Assembly: GCA_965203045.1 (NCBI GenBank)
Contig: OZ241850.1
Coordinates: 496,001 to 560,000, forward strand
DNA: 64,000 bases
From: G965203045 sp965203045
Lineage (GTDB): Bacteria; Pseudomonadota; Gammaproteobacteria; PS1; Pseudothioglobaceae
Direction: 5' to 3'
Made by a program: the position numbers and the translations under genes. Position 1 is the first letter of the stretch; each line of letters starts with the position of its first letter. The notes beneath the pieces are model-generated. The model saw only the letters and a list, made by a program, of their open reading frames with translations, was not told where the DNA came from and made no database searches. This document shows positions 33,721-43,500 of the stretch, in pieces.

Positions 33721-34399
33721 GTTTTATCTTGTTATTCCTGCAGGTGGTATTGGTAAGCGCTTTGGCAGTCAAGTACCAAAACAATACCTAAAGCTAGCAA
33801 ATGGCTTAACAGTGTTGGATACAGCGCTTAAAACTTTATTATCAATCAAACAAATTAGCGCCTGTGTGCTTGTTCTTAATAAAAATGACACTTATTTTAA
33901 GCATAGCATTTTTTTTAATCACTCTAAAATTATTACCGCAATTGGTGGCAAACGTCGTCAGCATTCTACTTTTAACGCTCTAAAAATATTAAAGTCGCAC
34001 CTCAAAGATAGCGATAAGGTTTTAGTCCACGATGCTGTTAGGCCTTGTATTGATAGCGCCTATGTATTAAAACTGATGCAATCAACCCACCCAGTTGGCG
34101 CAATTTTAGCAAGTCCTATAAACAGCACTTTAAAACGAGTAGAAAATAATATAATTAAAAAAACAGTTGATAGAAATTGCTTTTTCCAAGCCCAAACTCC
34201 GCAAATATTTTATTTTGGCTTATTATTTAACGCTCTTGAGAATGTCATTAAAACTAAGATTATAATTACCGATGATGCTCACGCCTTAGAGTTGCTTGGA
34301 CACTACCCGCAAATTGTCATCGCCAGTAAAAACAACATCAAAATAACTCATCCAGAAGATATTCAGCGCGCTAATTTAATTCTCAACGCAAAACAATAG
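33698..34399 (+). CDS. ispD: 2-C-methyl-D-erythritol 4-phosphate cytidylyltransferase
   Basis: This 233-aa nucleotidyltransferase starts at a GTG overlapping the ftsB end by 23 bp. It has the CTP-binding loop IPAGGIGKRFGSQVPKQYLKL (first 20 residues cover the G-x-G-x-R and K ligands), VLVHDAVRPC, and FQAQTPQIF followed by TDDAHALEL. It makes CDP-methylerythritol in the MEP isoprenoid pathway, supplying IspF just downstream and, ultimately, IspA. Confidence 0.94.
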   Translation: MRPTINTKFYLVIPAGGIGKRFGSQVPKQYLKLANGLTVLDTALKTLLSIKQISACVLVLNKNDTYFKHSIFFNHSKIITAIGGKRRQHSTFNALKILKSHLKDSDKVLVHDAVRPCIDSAYVLKLMQSTHPVGAILASPINSTLKRVENNIIKKTVDRNCFFQAQTPQIFYFGLLFNALENVIKTKIIITDDAHALELLGHYPQIVIASKNNIKITHPEDIQRANLILNAKQ

Positions 34400-34734
34400 T
34401 AATTTAACCACCTTAGCAGTATTAAAACTAATTGCTAATAGTTATTGTATAATCAGCATTGACTTAATAGAGTTTTTCTGTTTGCTAGCAGATGTTTGGC
34501 TAATTGCTAAATTATTACAAAGACAAATATGCTAATCTCATTTATATTGCTTAGTATTTTTTCAAAGAGATTATTTAGCAACTTTTTTGTTGTTAATTAT
34601 CTAATTTGCAACTACAAACAACAGACCAAAAAACAACCCCCCTCATTGGTCGGTGTTATAACAGTTAGTCAGGGAGACAAAAAATATGAGTTTAGGACTT
34701 ATAATAAGGTATTGGTAAAAAAAATAATCGCTTT
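34400..34734. other. Intergenic region ispD / ispF with a possible small ORF
   Basis: About 335 bp separates two genes that are normally adjacent. A 69-codon frame (34,529-34,738) overlaps the ispF start as ATGA. A separate 10-codon frame (34,686-34,718, MSLGLIIRYW) has a GGGAG ribosome binding site. Neither is recognised. The region may carry a promoter (TATAAT at 34,448) but no matched -35 was found. Confidence 0.5.
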
Positions 34735-34738
34735 ATGA
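34529..34738 (+). CDS. Possible small protein upstream of ispF
   Basis: This 69-aa frame has a hydrophobic N-terminus (about residues 1-25) and a more protein-like C-terminal half (SLVGVITVSQGDKKYEFRTY). Its TGA overlaps the ispF ATG, the arrangement of coupled genes. No ribosome binding site precedes the ATG. It could be a lineage-specific membrane peptide, a remnant, or chance. Confidence 0.28.
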   Translation: MLISFILLSIFSKRLFSNFFVVNYLICNYKQQTKKQPPSLVGVITVSQGDKKYEFRTYNKVLVKKIIAL

Positions 34739-35205
34739 CTAAAGTAGGCCTAGGTGAGGACCAACATCAATTTATTGACAATAAACCATTGATATTAGCC
34801 GGTATTATTGTGCCATTTACCAAAGGACTTGCTGGTAATAGCGATGCTGATGTTATCCTCCACGCCATTACTAACGCTCTTTGTTCTATTACTACTAAGC
34901 CTATTTTAGGCAACAAGGCTGACGAATTATGCGCAAATGGCATTAAAAATAGTGATGCTTATCTACAAATCGCCTATCAAGACTTATTAAATTTAGGGTT
35001 TAAAATTAGTCATATTGCTATTAGTATTGAAGCTAAAAATCCGCATTTAGAACCGCATTTTTTAAATATGAGAAAAAATATTGCTAAATTACTTGATATA
35101 AATAGTGATGCCGTTGGTATTACTGCAACTAGCGGTGAAGGTTTGAGTGATTATGGGCGCGGGCTGGGAATGAAATGTTTAGCGCTGGTAACAGTTTATG
35201 ATTGA
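34735..35205 (+). CDS. ispF: Divergent IspF-like 2-C-methyl-D-erythritol 2,4-cyclodiphosphate synthase
   Basis: This 156-aa protein keeps the IspF metal site: Asp9 and His11 in GLGEDQH, and His43 in DADVILHAITNAL. It also keeps a glutamate in TATSGEGLSDYGRG (usual TTEKLGFTGRG). It lacks the usual GDIGxxFPDTDP loop after the metal-site helix: the region reads TTKPILGNKADELCANG, with no counterpart of the catalytic loop aspartate. It should still cyclise CDP-ME-2-phosphate, but the altered loop makes it a divergent subfamily member. The position after ispD and overlap with murC support the assignment. Confidence 0.8.
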   Translation: MTKVGLGEDQHQFIDNKPLILAGIIVPFTKGLAGNSDADVILHAITNALCSITTKPILGNKADELCANGIKNSDAYLQIAYQDLLNLGFKISHIAISIEAKNPHLEPHFLNMRKNIAKLLDINSDAVGITATSGEGLSDYGRGLGMKCLALVTVYD

Positions 35206-36607
35206 TAGATCTAAACCTAATCAAACTCATATTCATTTTATCGGCATTGCTGGTGTTGGGATGAGCGGTATTGCACAGGTGTTATTAAACTTAGGCTATC
35301 AGGTGTCAGGTTCGGATTTAATAAGCAATAAAGCTACCCAGCATTTATCAGCAAGCGGAGCGAAAATTGATACACTCCATCCCATTAATTATATTAAAAA
35401 TGCTCAAATTGTGGTGGTATCCACAGCTATCACTAAGCAAAATCCAGAATTAGTATATGCTCAAAAACATTCTATACCTGTTATTTCTCGCGCAGAGATG
35501 TTGGCAGAATTAATGCGTTTTCGTTATGGAATTGCTATTGCTGGTACTCACGGTAAAACCACTACCACCAGCCTAATTACTCATATATTAGCCCAAGCTG
35601 GTTTAGACCCAACTTATATTATCGGCGGAATACTAAGCAGTAGTGGTAAAAATGCTAAATTAGGTTTGAGTAAATATCTAGTAGCAGAAGCTGATGAAAG
35701 TGATGTTTCATTTTTACACTTACAACCAAAGTTAGCCATTATTACCAATATTGATAATGACCACATGGCTACTTATGATTATGATTTGGCAAAACTAGAC
35801 CAAGCGTTTTTACAGTTTATTGCTAATTTACCATTTGACGGGCTATGTATTGTTTGTATTGATGATGTTGGTATTAAACGTATTTATCCACATATTAACC
35901 GACCACTACTTAGTTATGGTTTTAGCGCTAATGCCGATGTTGTTGCCAGTGAGTTTATCCAAAAAGATACTAGTATGCAGTTTGCAGTTCATATTAAAAA
36001 ATCAAACCGCAAGTTTATAGTTAGCGCTAATTTGATTGGCAAACATAATGTTTGTAATATATTAGCAGCAATTAGTAGCGCGCTAATGTTTGATATACCG
36101 ATTAAAATTATCACCGATGCTCTTGTTAATTTCGGTGGCGTTGCTAGAAGGCTGGAACGATATCAATTGCGTATCAAAAATTTAGATATTACTTATTTTG
36201 ATGATTATGGTCATCATCCTAATGAGATAAAAGCAGTTATTGACGGCCTTAGATTAAGCCACCCACACAAACGTTTAATTACTATTTTCCAACCTCATCG
36301 TTATAGTCGTACTCGTGATTTATTCGATGCTTTTGTCCAAGTATTATCTACAATTGATGTATTAATTTTATTAGATATTTACCCAGCTTGTGAAAAGCCG
36401 ATTACCGCTATTACCAGCGCTACCCTTGCTAAGGCTATCAATAATTCTAGTTGTGCTTCTGTGATTTTGCTTAACCAACATAGCGCAATTATTGATTTAT
36501 TGCAACAGCTAGTCAAAAAAAATAACCTTTTATTAACTTTAGGGGCAGGTAGTATTGATAAACTTAGTAAGCAAATCATCAAAACATATATCAGCGATGT
36601 CATTTGA
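35198..36607 (+). CDS. murC: UDP-N-acetylmuramate--L-alanine ligase
   Basis: This 469-aa Mur ligase has an N-terminal Rossmann segment HFIGIAGVGMSGIAQVLLNL, the ATP loop AGTHGKTTTTSLI (about residues 114-126), EADESDVSFLHL, the central NIDNDHMATYD, and a C-terminal domain with DDYGHHPNEIKAVI and FQPHRYSRTRDLF. It adds the first amino acid to UDP-MurNAc. It overlaps ispF by 8 bp and murB by 11 bp. Confidence 0.97.
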   Translation: MIDRSKPNQTHIHFIGIAGVGMSGIAQVLLNLGYQVSGSDLISNKATQHLSASGAKIDTLHPINYIKNAQIVVVSTAITKQNPELVYAQKHSIPVISRAEMLAELMRFRYGIAIAGTHGKTTTTSLITHILAQAGLDPTYIIGGILSSSGKNAKLGLSKYLVAEADESDVSFLHLQPKLAIITNIDNDHMATYDYDLAKLDQAFLQFIANLPFDGLCIVCIDDVGIKRIYPHINRPLLSYGFSANADVVASEFIQKDTSMQFAVHIKKSNRKFIVSANLIGKHNVCNILAAISSALMFDIPIKIITDALVNFGGVARRLERYQLRIKNLDITYFDDYGHHPNEIKAVIDGLRLSHPHKRLITIFQPHRYSRTRDLFDAFVQVLSTIDVLILLDIYPACEKPITAITSATLAKAINNSSCASVILLNQHSAIIDLLQQLVKKNNLLLTLGAGSIDKLSKQIIKTYISDVI

Positions 36608-37439
36608 TATACAATATAATCAGCCACTTAAAAATTATCTGTCTTGGAAAGCGGGCGGTGTGGCAAAGCGGTTTTATACTCCAAAAAATATAGCAGAATT
36701 ACAAGCATTTTTACATAAAAACCAGCAACCATTATTATTTTTAGGACTGGGTTCAAATTTATTGGTAACAGAAAGTGGTTTTGATGGTGTTGTTGTTTAT
36801 AGCAAAAATTTAAACAAATTAACCTTTGCAAATGGCATAATCAGCGCTCAGACTGGTGTTACTTTGGCAAAAATAGCGCGGTTAGCAATTAAATATGAGC
36901 GCTATGGCGGTGAATTTTTCAGCACCATTCCCGGCACCTTAGGTGGAGCGCTGGCGATGAATGCTGGTTGCTTTAATTTTGAAACTTGGCAGTGGGTAAA
37001 GGCAGTAGAAACCATTGATAACGAAGGCGAAATCCACCGTAGGAGCAAGCAAGATTTTCATATTTATTACCGTAAAGTTATTGCCAAAAACGACGGTGAA
37101 TATTTTATATCTGCTGAGTTAGAATTTGTAAAAAATCCAGTTAGTCCCACCATTAAAAGTCTACTCAGTCAGCGCAAATATAGTCAGCCAATTGGCACCT
37201 CAAATTGTGGTTCAGTTTTTAAAAATCCTCCTAATAATTATGCTGCAAAACTTATTGAACAAGCCGATTTAAAAGGCTATTGCATAGGTAATGCTTGTGT
37301 GTCAACAAAACATGCCAACTTTATTATCAACCTAGGTGATGCTACTCCAAGCGATATTCAAAGTCTTATTACTCATATCCAAAAAACCGTCAAACAACGT
37401 TTTAATATTGACTTAGAAACCGAAGTAAAGATTATCTAG
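36597..37439 (+). CDS. murB: UDP-N-acetylenolpyruvoylglucosamine reductase (type II MurB)
   Basis: This 280-aa FAD enzyme starts at MSFDIQYNQPLKNYLSWKAG; an earlier in-frame ATG inside murC was rejected. Motifs are LGLGSNLLV, TIPGTLGGALAMNAGCF (FAD binding), a YRKV tyrosine, the catalytic serine in CGSVFKNPPNNYA and a C-terminal glutamate in ETEVKII. The length and lack of the extra Tyr loop suggest the type II form. The usual next genes (ddlB-ftsQAZ) are missing: giant gene B follows in opposite orientation. The last 14 bases are copied beside giant gene A. Confidence 0.95.
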   Translation: MSFDIQYNQPLKNYLSWKAGGVAKRFYTPKNIAELQAFLHKNQQPLLFLGLGSNLLVTESGFDGVVVYSKNLNKLTFANGIISAQTGVTLAKIARLAIKYERYGGEFFSTIPGTLGGALAMNAGCFNFETWQWVKAVETIDNEGEIHRRSKQDFHIYYRKVIAKNDGEYFISAELEFVKNPVSPTIKSLLSQRKYSQPIGTSNCGSVFKNPPNNYAAKLIEQADLKGYCIGNACVSTKHANFIINLGDATPSDIQSLITHIQKTVKQRFNIDLETEVKII

Positions 37440-37467
37440 TGGCATAATTGTAGTATTAATTACTAAA
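37426..37467 (+). repeat. Direct repeat with murB 3' end (original copy)
   Basis: This 42-bp segment covers the end of murB and the adjacent spacer and is identical to 20,394-20,435. After it, this locus has 72 bp (37,468-37,539) absent from the A locus. Homology then resumes at TCTGTCTTCTAATAATTCTC and continues into the giant gene. Confidence 0.85.
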
Positions 37468-37539
37468 CTTAAATAACCACATACCGCCCAATTTAGGCTT
37501 AAACCTTAAGCCAAAATGCCCCAACTGTTGTTTTTATAA
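37468..37539. other. 72-bp segment present only at the B locus, with a short perfect hairpin
   Basis: The segment lies between murB and giant gene B (convergent) and has no counterpart at the A locus. It contains GGCTTAA-ACC-TTAAGCC (7-bp arms, 3-nt loop, about 37,497-37,513), followed by AAAATG. It may act as a bidirectional terminator that copy A has lost, or be a small insertion in B. Confidence 0.6.
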
Positions 37540-37559
37540 CTCTGTCTTCTAATAATTCT

Positions 37560-40500
37560 CTATTGATATATGTTTTGCAGGTTAAAAGTAATTGTACCTA
37601 CGCCTACGCTTGTGGGGATACCTATGGTGTTAAGATTTTCTTGGTCTGCTAGGTAGCGCATAATTAGCATACCATCACTGCTTGCTGCTATTGTGCCATT
37701 ACCATCAATATCTAACCTATCATAACCTCCTTGTAAAAACTCAAGTATTTGTTGGTTATTTCTTTGTGCCCCAGTTGTAGTCGCATCGGTGGTATTTATA
37801 GTATTAGTGGGACCTGTTAAAAATCTGATAATTAAAACACCATCAGTAGTAGTTAGTCTGCTACCATCATCATCAATATCTAAGTTAAAGCGGGTGACTA
37901 CTGTTAGGGTAGTAGTATCACTGCCATCATTATAATTACTATCGCCAGTCCTAGTTGCGGTCAGAGTGGTGGTGCCTAGGCTTTGGGCGCTAATTAGACC
38001 GTCTTGGTTGATAGTTGCAACAGCTGGGTTGCTAGAACTAAAGCTGGTAGCGCCTGTGCCTTGTCCGCCGCGTGTAGTTGCAATTGCGGTTGACCCTAGT
38101 TCTAAGGTGCTGCTAATTATAATATTAAATCCTGTTTGGTCTGCTTTTATAATTGACCAGCTAAGAGTAGTTGTGCTTAAGCGGTAGTTGGGACTATTAG
38201 CCCCTATTAGTCTTAGGTCTATATTGTAGTTGTCAACATCTGTTGCAGTTGCCCCACTTATACTAAGGCTAATATCATCACCCGCTACTATGCCGCTGGT
38301 AATAGTTGCAAGCACAGTTCTTATGTTAGTGTTATAGATAAATGTTTGTGAGCCGGCAAAGGTAGGAGTGATGGTCCTTGGACTAACTATAATGCTAATA
38401 CTTGCTTGTTCGCCACTGCCTTCTCTAGTGGCAGTTATAATTGCAGTCCCAGCGCTTGATATGGTTAGCTCGCCTATGTTTGTATCACTAAAGTTGGCAA
38501 CACTTGGGGTGCTAGAGACAAAGGCTATTACCCCATCTGGACTGACTCCGCCTTGGGCTTCGATGTTTTGGCTAGCAACACCGTAGATGATAGTTCTTGG
38601 ATTATTACCAATAATAATAAAGTCATCACTAACTGTCAAGCTAAAGCTAGCGCTAGCCATAGCCCCATTACCATCATCGGCGGTGATAGTTATAATTGAA
38701 ATCCCTACTGTTGCTGGAGTGCCAGTTATGCTGGTGTTAGCGCTATCAAACATTAGACCATCTGGCAGATTAGAAGCGCTAATAGTTAAGGTATCACCGT
38801 TGGGGTCATTAAATGTATTAGCTGGAATGGGAAAGGTAAATAGATTTCCAAGTGAGGCGGTTCGGTCTGTTATAGGATTTATAACAATAGGAGCGGTATT
38901 TACAATAGTTAATAGATAACTATCACCAATATCATGGTAGTTATCCCCACCGCTTTTAGTAGCGCTAATAGTAGTGACGCCTAGGCTTTGCGCGGTAATC
39001 ATACCGTCTTGGGTGATAGTTGCAATATCTGGGTTGCTGGAACTAAAACTAATAGCCCCTGTGCCACTGCCACCAGTTGCGCTTGCAAATCCAGTTGCGG
39101 CATTTGCTAAGGTTAAACTGCCACTGATAATAAGGCTTGTTTGGCTAGCTCTTCTAACCATTATTAAGTGAGTATCGCTAGTATCTAGGTAGTTCATACC
39201 ACCTGCTTTGGTAGCGGTAATGGTAGCTATACCTACACCAATTGCGGTAATAGAGCCATCAGCGGTAATAACTATAACTGCTATATCACTAGAATCATAA
39301 CTAACAACACCATCACCACTGCCGCCCTCTACTACCACAATAGTAGTAGTTGCGCCAAATATTAAGGTATCGCTAGCAGTGATACTAAATGGGTCTTGGG
39401 GGGCTTGGGTGATGGTTAATTGATAACTAGCAGCTGCAGAGTTGTAATTATTATCACCAGTATTGGTGGCGCTAATGATAGTGCTGCCAGTGCTAACTGT
39501 TGTAATATCGCCATTTGCGTCTATTGTTGCAACGTTAGGGTTAGACGAGCCATAACTAGTATCAACAGTAGTAGAGACACCTGTTGCTGGACTACTAAAA
39601 CTAGTACCAAATATTATGGTTGTATCAGCGATTAAGCTAAATTGACTTTGATCTGCTTTTATAATTGACCAGCTAAGAGTAGTTGTGCTTAAGAAGTAGT
39701 TGCGGCTATCAGTCCCTATGAGGGTTAGGTCTATATTGTAGCTGCCAACATCTGTTGCAGTTGCCCCAGTTATACTAAGGCTAACATCATCACCCGCTAC
39801 TATGCCGCTGGCAATAGTTGCAAGCACAGTCCTTATATTAGTGTTATAGATAAATGTTTGTGAGCTGGCAAAGGTAGGGGTGATGGTCCTTGGACTAACG
39901 ATAATGCTAATACTTGCTTGTTCGCCACTACCCTCTCTAGTAGCAGTTATAATTGTAGTCCCAACGTTTGATATGGTTAGTGTGCCTATGTTTGTATCAC
40001 CAAAGCTGGCAACACTTGGGGTGCTGGAGACAAAAGTTACCGCCCCATCTGGACTGACTCCGCCTTGGGCTATGATGTTTTGGCTAGCAACGCCGTAGAT
40101 GATAGTTCTTGGATTATTGCCAATAATAATAAAGTCATCACTAACTGTCAAGCTAAAGCTAGTGCTAACCATAGCCCCATTACCATCATCGGCGGTGATA
40201 GTTATAATTGAAATCCCTACTGTTGTTGGAGTGCCAGTTATGCTGGTATTAGCGCTATCAAACATTAGACCATCTGGCAGATTAGAAGCGCTAATAGTTA
40301 AGGTATCACCATTGGGGTCATTAAATGTATTAGCTGGAATAATAAAATTAAATAGATTTCTAAGTGAGATAATTTGGTTTGCTATTGAGTTTGCAACAGT
40401 GGGCGTGGTGTTTACAATAGTTAGTAGATAATTATCACCAGTATCATGATAGTTATCCCCACCGCTTTTAGTAGCGCTAATAGTAGTGATGCCTAGGCTT

Positions 40501-43500
40501 TTTGCAGTAATTACCCCGTCTTGGGTAATAGTTGCAATATCTGGGTTGCTGGAACTAAAACTAATAGCCCCTGTGCCACTGCCACCAGTTGCGCTTGCAA
40601 ATCCAGTTGCGGCATTTGCTAAGGTTAAACTGCCACTGATAATAAGGCTTGTTTGGCTAGCTCTTCTAACCATTATTAAGTGAGTATCGCTAGTATCTAG
40701 GTAGTTTATACCACCTGCTTTGGTAGCGGTAATAGTAGCTATACCTACACCGGTTGCGCTAATAGTGCCATCAGCGGTAATAGCTATAACTGCTATATCA
40801 CTAGAATCATAACTAACAACACCATCACCACTGCCGCTCTCTACTACCACAATAGTAGTAGTTGCGCCAAATATTAAGGTATCGCTTGCGGTGATACTAA
40901 ATGGGTCTTGGGGGGCTTGGGTGATGGTTAATTGATAACTAGCAGCTGCAGAGTTGTAATTATTATCACCAGTATTGGTGGCGCTGATGATAGTGCTGCC
41001 AATACCAATAATTGTAATATCGCCATTTGGGGCTATTGTTGCAACGTTGTGGTCAGACGAGCCATAACTAGTAGCAACAGTAGCAGAGACACCTGTTGCT
41101 GGGCTACTAAAACTGCTGCCAAATGTTATAGTTGTATCAGCCCCTAGGCTAAATTGGCTTTGGTTTGCTTTTATAATTGACCAGCTAAGAGTAGTTGTGC
41201 TTAAGAAGTAGTTGCGGCTATCAGTCCCTATGAGGGTTAGGTCTATATTATAGTTGCCAACATCTGTTGCAGTCGCACCACTTAGACTAAGGCTAACATC
41301 ATCAGTAGCTACTATGCCGCTGGTAATAGTCACTAGCGCGGTTATTATGCTGGTGTTGTAGATAAATCTTTGTGGACTAGCAAAGGTCGGAGTGAGGGTT
41401 AAGGGCATTATTGTAAAAACTATACTATCCTCAGCGCCAGCCCGACTTGCCCTAATTAAAGCGCTACCAGCCCCAACAATACTAACTAAGCCGCTATTAG
41501 GGTCGCTAAAACTAATAACATTTGTAGCATTAGAACTCCAGACTACTTGGCTATCGGTAATTGTGGTGGTAATAGTAATGGCAGGACTATTGTAGTTAGC
41601 TGACCTATCGCCTCCAGCAATCATAAAATCAGCAGTAGTGACAGCAAATGTAGCTGCAATACTATCTATGCTAATAGTTGCTATTTTTGTAGTAATTGCT
41701 TGGTTGCTAGCTACAATTTGCACCCTAACACTATCACCAATACCAACCGCCCCAACTGAGTCTGTATAAATACCACCATTAATAGAATAGCGAGCGTCCT
41801 CGCCTTCAATTCTAATAGTAAATGTGCTTTGTGGATCTTGGACGTTTGAGGTAACTGTGATAGCAGCAGAGCTAATAGTTGCATTTGGGACAACATCAGC
41901 GATAGCATCAAAACTAAATGGGGCTACTAAACAACTGCCATCATCCATAACATTAATAGTAAAACTTTGTGAGCTTTGAAACTCGCCATCACTAACAATA
42001 AGGACTACATCATAGCTGCCAATATCACCACACTCAAGGGGAATACCTGCAAGGACAATGTTATTTCTATTAATTTTACGAATGCGGTGATTATCTCTAT
42101 CAGCAATAATAATATTGCCAAGCGCGTCAATTGCAACACCTGTTGGGGCATCAAATCTAGCAGCAGCGCCAGCGCCATCGGCAAAACCAGTAACACTTCC
42201 AGCAATAGTAGTTACCACGCCGTCTGGGTTAATGCTGCGGATACGGTTATTACCTCTATCAGCAACAATAATATTGCCAAGCGCGTCAATTGCAACACCT
42301 GTTGGTGAGCTAAATTTAGCGTTAGCGCCATCAACAAAACCAATTGTAATAGTCCCAGCAATAGTAGTTACTGTCCTATCTATGTCTATGCCAATGTTGC
42401 GGATACTATGATTATCTCTATCGGCAACAATAATATTGCCAAGCGCGTCAATTGCAACACCTGTTGGAGCATTAAATTTAGCGTTAGCGCCATTAACAAA
42501 ACCAATTGTAGTAGTCCCAGCAATAGTAGTTACTGTCCTATCTATGTCTATGCCAATGTTGCGGATACTATGATTATTGGTATCAGCAATAATAATATTA
42601 CCGTCGGTGTCAATTGCAATACTTGTTGGTGAGCTAAATCTAGCAAAAACATCAATACCATTGGCAAAACTAGTTTCACTACCAGCAATAGTGGTTACCA
42701 TGCCATTTGTGCTAATTTTGCGAATACGATGATTAAGGGTATCAGCAACAATAATATTGCCACTAGTGTCAATTGCAACACCTGCTGGGAAACGAAACAT
42801 AGCAGTATTACTAGCCCCATCAGCAAAACCTTGCCCACTACCAGCCATGGTGGTTACTACACCGTTTGTGTTAATACTGCGAATTAGATGATTGCCGCCA
42901 TCAGCAACAATAATATTGCCACTAGCGTCAATTGCAACATCTGTTGGAGACCCAAAGCTAGCTGTGCTAGTAGCCCCGTTATCACTACCTTGGCTGCCAT
43001 CTCCTGCCAAAGTAGTTACAATTGGGCTAATAGCTAACCAACTTGGCAACACAGTCTCTGGGGCAATACTAAAAATAAAGTCGCTACTATCAGTATCGCT
43101 GGCGCTTAAACTATATTGGTATGAACTACTAACCCTAGTGGTAATAATTGGCGTGCTGGTAAAAACAGGCACTCTTTCAATCTCAACAACATCAATTTCA
43201 AAACTTTTAGTAGCAATATGCAGGCTATCACTAGCACCAACGATAATTTCATAACTGTTTTGGGCTTCAAAGTCAGGACTGTGGTCAATTACTAATTGAT
43301 TATCATTGATAATGCTAAAACTAGCGCTGTCTCTGCCACCAACAATACTAAATCCAAAAGAACTTAGCGCATTAGTCGCAGTAGCGCTAATAGAGGCAAT
43401 AACACTATCTGGGGCGATGTTTTCAACAACATTGGTAGTGCTAAGCATAATACTAGCTGGAATTACACCACAACTACCATTGTCTAAAACAGCAATATCA

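Noticed and set aside
34686..34718. Ten-codon leader peptide MSLGLIIRYW before ispF
   Set aside because: It has a fair ribosome binding site, but no attenuator hairpin or regulatory codon run follows; it is kept only as a note.
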